A DNA stretch of 64,000 bases, taken from positions 32,480,001 to 32,544,000 of the forward strand of contig NC_057838.1 of NCBI RefSeq assembly GCF_910594005.1. The letters run 5' to 3'. Both the position numbers and the translations under genes were made by a program. Position 1 is the stretch's first letter; every line of letters starts with the position of its first letter. The notes below the pieces were generated by a model. The model ran no database searches. It saw only the letters and a program-made list of their open reading frames with translations, and was not told the DNA's origin. Below are positions 32,691-45,365 of this stretch, in pieces. The stretch is from Cervus elaphus (Eukaryota > Chordata > Mammalia > Artiodactyla > Cervidae).

Positions 32691-34185
32691 TCTCTGTTCA
32701 ATCAATAAAATGCTACTTCATGCTTTCAATAATCAATTATAATCAGCTAACTACATGCTGCATTTAACCAGTGAACTAACCACTGTTAAAGACCAGAAGA
32801 GAAATGTGAAGCATCCCTCACCCTTACTAAGCTTGGGAATTGAATTAAGAAACAAAACAAATATCCATGAAATAATAAGAGAGTCTCTGTATGTTTTAAT
32901 ACCCCTAACTTGGCTTCTAAAGGATGCTAATATATATACGGAGTAGAGAAAAAGAGGAAAAAAGAGAGATGTGAATATGTACACTGAGTAAGAGAAAAAC
33001 TGGATGTTCTATGATCAATAAACTATGGATAACTTAGTTAACTTTAAAGAAAGGTGTGCTAATTATAACACATCTCAGAATCTTTAACACACATGTGCAT
33101 CACGGATTTCCAAATGCAAGACAGAGCATTTCCCATATATATTTGGGCAGTTAACCCCATTCACAACTAATAAAATCCCATGGAAAATAATCTGGAAAAT
33201 GCTAATAGAGTAGGGAGATACAATGACTGTTGAAAGAGAGTAGAAAGTTCATTGAGACAAAGAAGTCCAAGGTGGCTCCAGGGGTGAGTAGGTACCCAAT
33301 CTGACTTTTGAAGAAATTATGCAGCCTAAAGTTTATCTCATACCACAAAGGTGGGAAAGATGAAGCTAGACTGAGGTTGGCTTGCTTCAGATGGAGCATA
33401 TTACCATAGCAAGAGATAATATCAGTGTCAACTGGAAACAGATTAAAAAATCCTGGGATGGGGTGTTTTCAGTATGAAAACTGAAACAAAATGACTATGG
33501 AACAATGAGGTCCAGAGTCTCCCAGGCCATCCCAAAGTGAGATAGCCTGAAGTTGAAAGGAAAGGGACCCTAAGAATTGGAAGACAGAAAAATGATTCTC
33601 GTTACTTACAGATTTTCAAAATGCATGTACTGAATGTATTTAGTCATGTTTTAGATATATAATAAGCAAAAGGCTCAGTAAACAAATATTATTGTTACTT
33701 TGATGAAAACACTATCTTTTTTTAAAATAAAAGACACAGCCATTCATTGTGGTGCAGCTTCTTTTTCAACCTTTACCAAAACCTCTGGAGATACACGGGG
33801 CAGTCATTATAATCTTCGACATATTACATTTGGTGAAAGATATACACATGTCAGCGTTTTTTTTGGTTGCAAATGACAGTATCCAATTTAAACTAGTTTG
33901 AGAGAATTTGTTATCTGTATTAATTCAGAAGGGCATTAGGTTGGTTTAAAGGATCAGAGGAAATAATATATTTGTGTATTTCTTATTCTCTCCACAGGGA
34001 GTTAGAGATCTTCTCTATCATGTTCATACCATTACCCTAGCTCTTTGGACAGCATCTGACACTTTTAAATTATACCAATAACATACTCACTGAAGAAAAG
34101 GACAGCATAAATACATCCTGAGTAAAATAGCAATTATCATATATACAGGCACGTATTTTGACTATAAATAATATGTTCTTAGGTA
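32691..34185. other. Unassigned sequence
   Basis: No gene recognised. A stretch near 33866-33925 (GCAAATGACAGTATCCAATTTAA) faintly resembles old MER-type DNA transposons. Confidence 0.35.
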
Positions 34186-34727
34186 CAGTGTGCTCCTCGG
34201 AAGGAAAGTTATGACCAACCTAGACAGCATATTAAAAAGCAGAGACATTACTTTGTCAACAAAGGTCCATCTAGTCAAGGCGATGGTTTCTCCAGTGGTC
34301 ATGCATGGATGTGAGAGTTGGACTATAAAGAGAGCTGAGCACCAAAGAATTGATGCTTTTGAACTGTGGTGTTGGAGAAGACTCTTGAGAGTCCCTTGGA
34401 CTGCAAGGAGATCCAACCAGTCCATCCTAAAGGAAATTAGTCCTGGGTGTTCATTGGAGGGACTGATGTTGAAGCTGAAACTCCAATACTCTGGCCACCT
34501 GATTCGGAGAGCTGACTCATTGGAAAAGACCCTGATGCTGGGAAAGATTGGGGGCAGGAGGAGAAGGGGATGACAGAGGATGAGATGGCTGGATGGCATC
34601 ACCAACTCAATGGACATGAGTCTGGGTGGACTCCGGGAATTGGTGATGGACAAGGAGGCCTGGCATAGTGTGGCTCATGGTATCGCAAAAGTCAGACATG
34701 ACTGAGCGACTGAACTGAACTGAACTC
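34186..34727 (+). mobile_element. BovB (RTE) LINE 3' end, 5' truncated
   Basis: Runs from CTCCTCGGAAGGAAAGTTATG to the canonical tail ACTGAGCGACTGAACTGAAC. It is less diverged than the copy at 31-32 kb and inverted relative to the copy at 28.6 kb. Confidence 0.97.
34190..34573 (+). pseudogene. BovB polymerase C-terminal fragment
   Basis: A 127-codon open frame in BovB sense orientation. It contains MHGCESWTIKRAEHQRIDAF and the SNQSILKEISPGCSLEGLML segment, ending in a basic GRRRRG tail. It lacks the endonuclease and the RT catalytic region, so it is only a relic despite the intact frame. Confidence 0.85.
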
Positions 34728-36297
34728 TAAAATAAACTATAATTATTTTTCATGTTAAAAATGTGATAACAGAAAGGAATACGGGTTTTACAGAAATGCT
34801 GAACTGATTTCTTCCATTTTTGTGTATTTCTTTGTAAATACACAAAGAAATTAGTAATGCTAATTGGGAAAATAATTAAAAATTATAAAATGGAATAAAT
34901 CACTATTTTACAAATTTGGCAATGATTGCTTACAGATTGTGAAATAGCTTCAATCCAAGAACTTCCCTTTCAATACTGATTACATTAGCAATAAGATAAT
35001 TTGGATTAAACTCTGTTTTTCCTTTGTATTAAGGAGACATTTAAAGTGAGCATTAATGAAATAAATTATATTTGGGGGGAAAGAAGAGCAACTAGGAGAA
35101 AAATGAAGACAGAACAGCTTAAATAACATTTAAGTCCTAATAGCTAGCTCAGTTTCAGAGGGCAATAGGCAAAATAAAGTTTAAAAAGTTAAAGGATACT
35201 CATACTCTGGAGGTCCTTGAATGCAAGGGCACAAGACCATCCTTAGCTTCATAGCCACTGAAGAATTTTCAAGTAGCAAAATGTTATTTAGAAAGAGCAA
35301 TGTGGCAGTAGTACTTATAAAGGATTACTGTGAAGAAAGCAGAATCTATTGAACTAGATCCTAGACCATGGGAAAAATAATTGAAATCTGAGCTAGGGAT
35401 GTGGAAGTGGGAGAGAGACAAAGAAACGATGGTTTTAAGAAGCCTTGAGAGAATGGGCAAGGATGAAGAGGAGATAGCGGCAGGTGTGTGGTCAGAGGAG
35501 CCTCTCAATCTTGTCTTCACTACAGCTCATAAACAGGTGACCCTAAACTGGACACCCAGTAGTTTTCTTTTTCCGACAATTTTACGTCTCACATCGATTG
35601 GTTCTACTTCTCCAATCCTGACCACACAGGAAGCACATGACCAGGCCTGGTCAATCACAGGATCATTAGAGGCCATGTGACCCAAGCAGGCCCAAGCAGC
35701 ACTCTTCCCTCAGATTTATATACTGTTCTAGAAGAAATTATCTGCATGTGGAAAAGTCTTCTCTGCAATAGAAAAGAATCACAGAAGAAGGAGAGCACTT
35801 AAAATGAACTGAGTTCCCTGTTCCTGTCTTAAAGCATTCATGCCTATAGTTCCTTCCAGATCTTGGAGTCCTTCCCAGATCTTCCCAATATCACCCTTAG
35901 TTACATAAACCAAAAAATGCCCTTATTAAAGCTTGAGTTTAAATTTTGTCACTTAAAATTCAGTCTCCTTAAGTGTGACATGATAGCATTGACCATGAAT
36001 CCCTTATACATCGTCTAGAGTTATGGCAGGGCTCAAACGGAAATCACATTCTAAACTATTAGACACTGTACAAATTAAAGTTCTCTAAGAAAATTTTTTT
36101 AATCACAATTACTTCAATATATTATAAATGCACTGTCATACTGCTTTATTTAAAATATTTATGTATCTGATCTAAAGCAATAAGAATTACAATAATAATA
36201 ACTTATAATGTCAACTTTTATTTGCATAGCATTTTATAGGGCCACTCAGCTGAGAAACAATACAGCTGGGATAAAAAGTCGTAGCATTTGACTAAAA
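34728..36297. other. Mostly unassigned sequence
   Basis: A short hairpin-capable repeat (ATTTCTTTGT / ACAAAGAAAT) lies at about 34828-34853. A possible L2-like segment lies near 35255-35480 but has no diagnostic end. No gene recognised. Confidence 0.35.
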
Positions 36298-36565
36298 AAC
36301 TCACTTTTTACAATTGAAATATCATTGACCTTCAACACTACGCTAGCTGCAGGTGTATAGCATAGTGATCCTATATTCCTATACACTACAAAATGATCAC
36401 CATGATAGTTTTAGTTACCATCTGTCAGCACATAAAAATACTGCAACATTATTGACTATATTCCTCAAACTGTACATTTCATTCCTGTGATTTATTTATC
36501 TTATAAGTTCATACCTCTTAATCTCCCTCACCTATTTCAATTATCCTCCCACCTCCTCCCCTAAG
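36298..36565 (-). mobile_element. Old L1 3' end (L1MA/MB-type)
   Basis: The plus strand reads antisense L1 3' UTR: CAGGTGTATAGCATAGTGATCC, AAATGATCACCATGATAGT, TACATTTCATTCCTGTGA and CCCTCACCTATTTCAATTAT. Confidence 0.75.
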
Positions 36566-36789
36566 AATTCACTCTTAAACAAAGATATCTAAACCATCTT
36601 CAGAATGATGATTTTTAAAAGGCAAGGGCAGAATTATTTTTCCCTTAATATACATCCTGACCACAACATATGGAATAAGGTTGCATTGGTTTCAATGGTT
36701 TCATGATTACTAAAACTACTGTATCCAGAATAAAGTTAAAAATCTAACATAGTTGGGACAATAATCTGCTGTAAATTTTGCAACCTGTT

Positions 36790-37040
36790 CTTGCTATTGC
36801 TCGGGGCTTCACTGGTGGCTCAATGGTAAAGAATCTGCCTGCAGTGTAGGGGACACAGGAGATGCGGGTTTGATCCCTGGGTCAAAAAGAGCCCCTGGAA
36901 GATGGCAGAGCAATCCACTTGAGTATTCTTGCCAGGAAAATCCCACGGATAGAAGAGTATTGCGGACTGTAGTCCACAGAGTCTCAACGATTAGGGCATG
37001 ACCGAAGCGACTAAGCATACATGTACCCTTGCTATTGCTC
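36790..37040 (+). mobile_element. Bov-tA SINE with 13-bp target-site duplication
   Basis: CTTGCTATTGCTC at 36790-36802 and 37028-37040 flanks the SINE (36803-37027). The head is GGGGCTTCACTGGTGGCTC, and the tail is GACCGAAGCGACTAAGC. Confidence 0.97.
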
Positions 37041-37379
37041 AATTAGTATAAGATCAGTTAGAATCACTACTCAGCTCTCTCAGATTCTATCTACTCTTTC
37101 CATTTAATTCTATCCTAAAGTACCTTTAAGCACAAATGATCAAACTATGGAAGACTGACTCTAAAATGGAAATTAATTAGTATCTAACATTATGTGAAAA
37201 ACTATTTTGAAGTACAGAGAAATCATCTTTTATACTTGTATCACCTAAATTTGGAGAAGATGACTTTTTTCATTTAGATTGTCCACAAAAAAAGGTAGTA
37301 GAAAAAATAAGTAAGTTTTACTTTTAGTTATTGGGTTTGCATTAGATGTAAAATAAGTTTGGGGTCAAACAGTTATCAT
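37041..37379. other. Unassigned sequence
   Basis: AT-rich, no gene or confident repeat. Confidence 0.4.
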
Positions 37380-37720
37380 TAAATAATAAAAGTACATTTC
37401 AAATCCATTAAAAGTATAGTTTTTAATCAAGCATTAAACCTCTTCTCTCTTTTGTTAATTTTCACATGCACAGGCAAAGAAATTATGAAATATTATTTGA
37501 ATTGCTAATACAGGCCAACTAATTGTGCTAAAAAGAACAAATCCAGCCTGATGGCAATTATCCATGTGAAAAATTAGTTTTCTTAGGAGGTCGCATTGTG
37601 CAATTTGGCTTCTAATTGGTATATGGCATCAATTAATGTCTAACAATGCATCTAGCAAATGAAAGAAAATTTACTGAAAATAACTGAGTCAAGTGCCACA
37701 CTTTAGTAGTACAGAATAAT
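37380..37720. other. Repeat-free AT-rich block, candidate conserved non-coding element
   Basis: No repeat match. Homeodomain-type cores are dense (CCAACTAATTGTGC, GGCAATTATCC, AAAAATTAGTTT, TCTAATTGG, TCAATTAATG). Candidate enhancer by composition only. Confidence 0.3.
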
Positions 37721-38510
37721 GGCAGGATTTGTCTCCTGCTCCTTTATTGTTTTATATCATATTTTTTGTCTGGCTGTTTAGGACTCATCTGCATTTTCTT
37801 CTAGCTCTGTCTTTTCCAGTAGTCTTCTCTGGGTTTTCAACTTTGCTCAGTTAACAGCTGACAGACACTCACCCAAATTTTGCCGTGTGCCATGCCATGA
37901 TTTGCGTTATGCATGGGGTAGCCACAAAGTAATCAACAATCAATATTTTTTCTTTGTGTAATGTTTCAAGCTGTCTTCAATGAGACTCTAAGCTGTTTAG
38001 GACTAGAAAGGTTTCTGCATACATGTGATGGCAGACAAAATATTCTTTGGATGAATGAATGGATGGATGGACAAGGTGGAAGTGGTACAATGCAGAACAG
38101 GAGGTCTAGTGAAGTCAGAGCATAGAGGGTATAGAGAGCTGAGGACAGGGAAGAAAGTTTTGGTCATTGTGGGATCTCTTTTTGTTGTGTTGGAAAGTTT
38201 GAGGATTTTTCTGAGAGTAATTGGGAGCCACTTGATAGCTTAAGGAGAAGCATAACATGATCATATATGGTATTAAAAGGAAACCTATGGTGATGGAACA
38301 GGTGAGGAAGACATAAAACACAGAATTAAAAAAAAAAAAGAAAGACACACAGAAGTATTGAGAGTATAACAGCCATAGAACAGTGCCTGGCAGATTTCCA
38401 AGAACAAGAAGTTAAAATGACCAAAAGTCCCAGCTTCCTCTGAAACTCTGCCTAGCATTTTTCCTGAGTCCATGCTTTCTACCAGCTGCTCACTGGCAAT
38501 GACTGAGTAC
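37721..38510. other. Unassigned sequence, possible L2-like core
   Basis: A segment near 38160-38265 (GAGAGTAATTGGGAGCCACTT, then GAGAAGCATAACATGATC) resembles a common L2-like pattern. An ATGGATGG simple repeat lies near 38052-38070, and a run of A near 38325. Confidence 0.35.
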
Positions 38511-38728
38511 TTGCTGAATCACTTCAGTCGTGTCCAACTCTTTGCAACCCCATGAACTGTATAGTATGCCAGATTCCTCTGTCCATGGGATTCTCCAGGG
38601 AAGAATATTGGAGTGGGTTGCCATTTTCTACTTCAGGGAATCTTCCTGAACCCAGGGATGGAAGCCGTGTCTCTAAGGTCTCCTGCATTGGCAGGTGGGT
38701 TCTTTACCACTAGCACCACCTGGGAAGT
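38511..38728 (-). mobile_element. Bov-tA SINE
   Basis: Reverse copy: AATCACTTCAGTCGTGTCC, GGGTTGCCATTTTCTACTTC, GTCTCCTGCATTGGCAGG and CACTAGCACCACCTGGG. Confidence 0.96.
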
Positions 38729-40144
38729 ATGGCAGGAATACCTAGCTAGTCCTGTTCCTGGAAACATGAAGAATTCTAATTGCTAACTTAGGCTCAAAGA
38801 CTCCTTGATGGCCTTGTTGAACTATCCTTAGATGGAGGGAGTATCCCAACTTACAGTCTCTCCCTCTTTCCCTCATAGCCAGATCTGTGCCATGGTCTCA
38901 CGATTCTCCCAGCCTTATCTGGCTCCCTCCTATTTACTAGCATAACTCCCCAAAAATTCCATGCACCTTTCATCTTGCCTCTGCATTTGCGTGGAGGACA
39001 GAACACCAAAGGTGTACTAGAGACAACTCATACAATCTCATGAGAGCCAACAATGAAAGTTTCAGGAATTTTTCAAGTCAGTTTTTATAAACTCCATTAC
39101 CAAAAATTTAACTACTTAGAATTAGGTAAATAAAATTAAGTAACAATATTCAAAAACCATCATTTCCTAATTATTTACTATTTGTCATAATTTATGCTCT
39201 TAATATACTTTTTTCTAATGGTGCAGATTCTACACAGTAATATTACACTGCACACCTGTCTATGGGCAGTAATGCCACACTGGAGGCTTGAAATCACCAC
39301 AGGAAGGGGGTACATGGCACAGAAGTAAACAAACGCTACAAATCAGTTCTCCTTTGTTCTTGTCACCTCTTTCTTACAGAGGGCCAGTTGTTATGCATTT
39401 GTCAGCATGCTGCTTATCTGCGTTCATATGAAGGACACAATTTCGACTTGATCATTTATAGAAAATACATTCAGAAAGAACACACTTGTATCAGGCTAAA
39501 TTATAAATTCTCTGAGGCTAAGAATAACCTTTACCTTTTCTTTACAAAGTGTGATCTGAGCAATGGGATACTTAGGAGTTAACTTTAATCAAATATTATT
39601 AAAAGGAAAAATAAGAATAAAGCAAAACTTAAAAATCAATCGACTTCTATTTCAACATTGGACAAATGAAAACTGAACCTCGGATTTGCTAATGCTTATA
39701 CAGTTAGATAATAGTGAAAATACTTAAGAAAAATAAAACAAGAATACTGTGTGATCTACAGCAAAAGACAGAGTGATAAATATTTATAGTTCCAAAGCCA
39801 CTATATTTTCTTAGTCTCCCTTATTTGCTCTTTTGTCTAAACTAATGTTGGAATAGAGCTTTACAGAGGGGAAAAAAATCAATACTGCTTTTGGACACAC
39901 AATTTATTTCAGTTCTATCTTCATACATCTTAACTTAGACATCTTATATGTCAAGTTAAGGAATAAACCAAAAATGCGTTGTCTGGGCTGTCTGTCCAAT
40001 ACCTCAGAACAAAGTCATCCAAATGCTTCTAAATAAAAACACTGACTTTGGGATTCAAAAGAAATAATATCAGATTTGGGGACCTGTGACAAATGTTTTG
40101 CATTTTATTTTCTTTTAACAGGAAGCTGAGTCACCACCAGCACA
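38729..40144. other. Repeat-poor unassigned sequence
   Basis: No gene or confident repeat in about 1.4 kb. Confidence 0.4.
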
Positions 40145-40469
40145 GTGATTCCCAGACTGTGGTTTGTAACACCTCTGTGATGGTCCATGAAATTTTCAAA
40201 ATAAAATTCACTTTAGTTCATCTCCATTTTTAAAACATGGCACTTTTAGAACAAAAATGATTGCTAAAATAAATCTTATGATGCTTGAATGAAGAATTTG
40301 AACTAGAATGTGAATCACTTCTGTGCTAAATAACTTCCCTGACTCTTAGAATCAAGGCTATCAAGAGCATTTGATGGATACCCTCTGATTTTATCTACTT
40401 GTCCCCTGACTTCTGTCTGGATCTTACATTTTCCCCCAGCCAACTACCAATATAAAGGGTTTTCTAGGA

Positions 40470-40655
40470 CAATTGTATTCCAAGTGTAGTCCTTAGACCA
40501 GTAGCATCACCTACAAACTTGTTAAAAATGTAAATACTTGGCCCTTTACCTCAATCAAACAAGCCAGATTTTCTGGAAGTAGAACCAGCAAAATGTTCAA
40601 TAAAACTCACTCTAGGTGATACTGACACCTTAACATGAGAATCACTTTCTCCTCG
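40470..40655 (+). mobile_element. MER5A-type hAT-Charlie MITE
   Basis: AGTGTAGTCCTTAGACCAG, TAGCATCACCTACAAACTTG and AACATGAGAATCAC follow the MER5A order from the 5' end to near the 3' terminal repeat. It is non-coding. Confidence 0.75.
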
Positions 40656-41936
40656 GATTTAGGAATTTGATGATATCTACAAAGTGATCTAGGAAATCAT
40701 AACCTTTTGAGAATGTCCTATTAGACAGGCAACAGATCTAAGTAATACATGTGTTTGTGGATACAAATCACATATCCAGGAAAACAGTTAAATATGTTGT
40801 TACCAGATGTCTCCAAATATCCAGTTGTTCTTATTCAGACAGTGCAGACATCTGGATGATGGCACGAAATTTTCCCCTATCAGAAGTCATCTAAATTAGG
40901 ACTTGTTTCCTGTTAACCTATTTCTTGTAATAGACACCCACGCCCATGAACATCCTTTGAGCTTTCTCTGCATGTCCTTGTCCTGAAGGCATTCTTTTTT
41001 AAAGAATTGTGTGATCAGCCCTAGGTAGAATCCTGAAATCCCTGGGCACTGGGGAATTTCTGGGTGTTATAGGTAGCTCTCATCCTTTTCCTTTCTACCT
41101 GTTGACCTCTCTTTTAACACTTAAAACATTCTAATCTTTAATATCTCTTAACTCCCTTCTCCAACTGAATTCTCACTATGCATTTGTGGTTCCCAAACTT
41201 TGTTCATCACTAAGCATCCCATTTAATTATGTTCTTCCATTCTCACAAATGATTCCATATATATCAAGATTTTGTCCAGCAAGATCTATTAGGTAATGCT
41301 AATTTTGCTTCCTTAGATCCATTAAAGGCACAATTAAGAAATCAAACTTTTTTTTTTTTTTGCTTTGAGAAAACCTTTACTGCACATCATTGAATTAATT
41401 TGTTTGAATAAATAGCACACAAAACAAAGATTTATGTTGTGAAAATCCCTGAAGCTTCTAATCAGCAGCCTGTAAGGAGTGGAGACTTTGGTTTTGTGTC
41501 TTTTTAAGGCATATATTTCCCATTTATTTTGAAATTTTGAACATAATTGTTTTCCAAAATATTTTTGATGTCAGTTATAGAACTTCTCCCCATGAAACCA
41601 TGGTTCCTGACTCTGAAATGCTACTCTTTTCTGTGAGCATGAATGTGACCCCAAGGGACCTGGCGCATCAGGCACTTTTCACAAGGCTGTGCAAGTACTA
41701 ATCAATCAATCCTGTGGGATTAAATATGCATTTGGTATGCACTTTAATTTTCATAGATATATAGAATACTCTTTCAATTTTGTCCTTTAATAGTAAAGGA
41801 AAGAAGAAAACATATACATTAGTACTAACAAATCTGATCTTCTCCAGAAATCAAAACTGTATCAAATAACAGTTGTCCTTCAGAACCAAATATGTGACTA
41901 TTAGCTAGTGATTTTTTTCTTCTTTTTCTTTCTTTT
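40656..41936. other. Unassigned sequence
   Basis: No gene recognised. A run of T lies at 41348-41361. Confidence 0.4.
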
Positions 41937-42060
41937 GAAAGTGAAAGTCACTCAGTTGAGTCCAACTCTTGCGACCCCATAGACTGTAGCCCGCCAGGCT
42001 CCTCTGTCCATGGAATTTTCCAGGCAAGAATACTGGAGTGGTTTGCCATTTCCTACTCCA
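41937..42060 (-). mobile_element. BovA monomer SINE
   Basis: Reverse BovA body only: GTGAAAGTCACTCAGTTGAG, CATAGACTGTAGCCCGCCAG and GAATACTGGAGTGGTTTGCC. Confidence 0.93.
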
Positions 42061-42384
42061 GATGTCAAACTTCTGATCTTAGAAGCTACCATCTATTCCC
42101 TCAGCATTTGGTTTTATAATTACAGTTTAGTGTGGCCATTTCATGGATATGCTCATTGTTTGTTACAGAATTTTTTACATACTGGAAATAACCCTTTGTT
42201 ACCTAACAGAATCTCTTACAATCTCAAAGAAAATAAATTTCTCTTAATTTTTCTAATAGTGTCTTGCACAGGTAAACTCTCTGGGTCTAACTATTCAAAG
42301 AGTTCTGCTGCTTCGAGAATAGAAGGAAAAATTCGGTAGAAGGCTAACAAGGGCTTTTTTCCCCCACGTACCCTCCCCCAGATG

Positions 42385-42540
42385 CACTCCTATCTCTGAT
42401 CTCTGTCCTTACTCTTAAATTTCAACTACCCTGGCCTTCATTCAGTTTTTCAAACAGATTTACTCCTTCCCACACCAAGCCTCTTGCACATGGTCTTCCA
42501 TCTATGTTAAATCTTCTTCTGGTCCTTTTTGCTTATACCT
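42385..42540 (+). mobile_element. L2 LINE, first part
   Basis: Diverged L2 sequence (CTACCCTGGCCTTCATTC, CCAAGCCTCTTGCACATG) interrupted by a Bov-tA SINE. Confidence 0.5.
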
Positions 42541-42775
42541 ATTCATTGTTTGGGGCTTCCCTGATGGCTCAGAGGTTAAAGCGTCTGCCTACAATGTTGG
42601 AGACCTGGGTTTGATCCCTGGGTTGGGAAGATCCCCTGAAGAAGGAAATGGCAACCCACTCCAGCATCCTTGCCTGGAGAATCCCATGGATGGAGGAGCC
42701 TGGTGGACTACAGTCCACAGGGTGGCAAAGAGTTGGACACGACTGAGCGACTTCAGTTCAGTTCATTCATTGTTT
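42541..42775 (+). mobile_element. Bov-tA SINE inside L2, with 11-bp target-site duplication
   Basis: ATTCATTGTTT at 42541-42551 and 42765-42775 bounds a full-length SINE that is close to consensus: GGGGCTTCCCTGATGGCTC, GGGTTTGATCCCTGGG and GACACGACTGAGCGACTTC. Confidence 0.97.
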
Positions 42776-43100
42776 AACTCTCAGTTCGAATGTCTCTTTC
42801 TATAGACACTTCTCTAAAGCTCTCCTCCTTATTGTCAACTCCACTAGGCCAGCTCAAAGACTAAATACGGTCCTCAAAGTGTTATCTCCTATCACTCTGT
42901 GTTTTTCCTTCACTGCATCCTATACCACTATATTTATGTAATTATTTGAAGAATCACTCCTTCTCCAGAACATAAGCTTCATGGAGGCAGAAGCCATACT
43001 TAAATTGATCTCTTTTGTATCCTCAGTAGATATCACAGTACTCAGCACATAATACAGACTCATTAAATATTAGGTGAATGAATGGATGCACAAATGAATT
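42776..43100 (+). mobile_element. L2 LINE 3' end, second part
   Basis: GAACATAAGCTTCATGGAGGC, TGTATCCTCAGTAGATATC and AGCACATAATACAGACTC, then AGGTGAATGAATGG, form the L2 terminus. Confidence 0.75.
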
Positions 43101-43574
43101 AACTGAGTAAATGATTTGGACTTTCAGTTAAGGCTAAGGTAAGTAATGATTCCTAAGTTAGTCCTTATGGCTTGAAATAGACAATCTTTGACCCTCAAGC
43201 TGACAGGACTTCAGAGTCCTATTTAAAAATCTAAAGCATAACCCTTGCTGAGTTTTGTCACGTCACATGGAGATTTTTTAGTGACGTGAGAAAATGCTCA
43301 CGCAAAAAATATAAATAAAATGCATGAAATACATTTTTATAATATATCCAGTGTGCACTTGAATACGTAAAAATATAAATGCATGACAAGGTAGACTTTC
43401 TGCCCCCTTTTCCATCATATCTCATCATTGTCAATCATGATAAGGAGAGAGACTTTGTAACAATAATGCATTTAAACTGTGATTAAAGGAAATTAACAGG
43501 GAGGAAAGTCAATCAACAGGAAGTTGTTACAGAAGGAAATCAACAGTAAAGCAACAATCATAATAATGCAAAGT
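43101..43574. other. Unassigned sequence
   Basis: Contains a short imperfect palindrome around the CACGTCACAT...GTGACGTGAG pair (43260-43291). No gene recognised. Confidence 0.4.
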
Positions 43575-43690
43575 AGTTACAATGTGCCAGGCACTATTCC
43601 ATATGCCTTATGTATAACTTCTCAAAATAAACTTGTAAGTCTAATTTTTATCTGATGTATTTACCTTATAGATGCTGCACTCTGAAAACT
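43575..43690 (-). mobile_element. MIR SINE
   Basis: TACAATGTGCCAGGCACTATTCC and CATATGCCTTATGTATAAC are reverse MIR landmarks. Confidence 0.75.
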
Positions 43691-44944
43691 GTAGGTGTCT
43701 ACTGCTGCCTTCCTGGTGTAGAGGAAACATTTCAGGAGGAGGTTACATGAACACATGATACGTAGAAAGGATCAGAAAGATCAGGAACTCTGAGAATGTG
43801 ATGGAGTAAGAGGAGAAAGATGGAGAGGTAGAAAAGGAAGGCCAGTTGGGACAGGATTCCTGAGTACCTAATTAAAAGAATTCAATATCAACAGAAAAAA
43901 TTTTCAAAAAGGAAGGAGAAATATGTATTGTGTACCATAATTTGTACTCTACAAGAGCTAGTTGTCAACTCCTAAGGAGATCAAGATTTTTCTAGTAATA
44001 GACTGTGCCTGCATTAACTCCCAGATGTGGTGGAAGTTAACAAGGAGATATACACACACACACTCTCACTCATACACATGATTAAAGATTAGAAGGAAAT
44101 GGACTAAGATTAGTTGCCTCTAGTAGAGAGTTTATGAATGACTATAATTTTCCTCTTTGTATTATATTAATGATAATGATTTTTATAAGCTAAAACAGAA
44201 ATTGCCAGGACACATAGTTTGGTCAATTGTTCTATATTCCACCATTGGGTTTATTACTATAAATCATTTGCTGTTGTAGCTATTTGCTATGTTTGTGTCT
44301 TTTTTTCTTAGTTCCAAGGATGCCTGAGGTCTGAATATTCTATAGACACAGTCTGAATGTAAGCAGATTGCAGAGGGACTTGTATTGACTCATTAAATCC
44401 ATGCTTGGTTTAAAGTGCAGTTTAGGTTATGCTTGAACAGGGACAAAGGGAGAGAGAGAGTAGAGAAAATTCAAATTCATTTAAATAATGCTGTACTTGA
44501 GGAAAAGGCAAGGTTTTTGAGCTGATTTTCTGGTTTCTTTCTATAAATGCACTCATGCATTCAACAAATTTACTGAACGCTGGCACTGCTAAGGGCTGCA
44601 GGGTAAAACAGAGCATAGATTTCAGTGGACTTAGAGAATATACAAAGTGTATCTTCAACACTTGCTGTTCGGTGTACCTTGAATCATTTTTTTTCCTAAC
44701 ACAATCCAATAATCTTTTGGAAAAATGTCCTATCCTTCCACTCTTATTCATTCCAGATGCTGTAAGAGGGACTGTGCCTTCTTTAGGGATGAGAATATGA
44801 CCTAACCCTGCTTGGTAAGAGAAACATCTCTAACATAGACACACATACAAGAAACGGTAATTGCTTCAAGACCAGTGTGTAATCCAAACCAGCTGTATTA
44901 GATAAGATAATACTAACTGCTATTAAAGACTCATGCAAAATGTG
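43691..44944. other. Unassigned sequence
   Basis: Includes a CA/CT-rich tract at 44049-44078. A possible L2-like fragment near 44545-44640 begins CATTCAACAAATTTACTGAACG. The open frames on both strands (81 and 109 codons) have no known motif. Confidence 0.35.
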
Positions 44945-45234
44945 GAATGATTTATATAAACTAAAGTTTATTTCTTATACAAATAAAATCCAGAATGGGT
45001 GTTCCTGATCACTGACTGGATCTTCCCAAAGCAGTGAGTCAGGGACTCAGGCTCTATGTCCTGGCTCCACCATCTTTAATATTTGGTATCCAAAGTCATC
45101 ATCATGGGGGCCTCAACCTGGCATTAAGATGGGAAGGAACATAGAGAATTGACTGTGGAAGGATTTTATGAGTTAGCCTGGAAGTGACACATTTTACCTC
45201 TGCTCACCTAGACTCTCTGAGTGGGGAAGGTAAA
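44945..45234. repeat. Old interspersed repeat, family not assigned
   Basis: GTTTATTTCTTATACAAATA, GGTGTTCCTGATCACTG, GCAGTGAGTCAGGGACTC and GTTAGCCTGGAAGTGACAC match a repeat pattern I remember from mammalian genomes but cannot name. Confidence 0.35.
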
Positions 45235-45365
45235 TTCAATAGAATATAAGCTCAATAAAGGCAGGAATTATGGTACATCTTATTAAGAGCTATAGCCCAA
45301 GTGCTTACAACAGTGCCTGGCACATAATAACCACCCAATAAACATTTCTAAATAGATGAAAGAAT
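45235..45365 (+). mobile_element. L2 LINE 3' end
   Basis: CTCAATAAAGGCAGGAATTATGG and CAACAGTGCCTGGCACATAATAA, then CAATAAACATTTC, are the L2 terminal landmarks. Confidence 0.7.

Noticed and set aside
34162..34653. 163-codon minus-strand frame
   Set aside because: Antisense shadow of the BovB polymerase; such antisense frames recur in all BovB copies here.
34828..34853. Short palindrome as a regulatory hairpin
   Set aside because: A 10-bp A/T-rich stem is expected by chance in AT-rich DNA.
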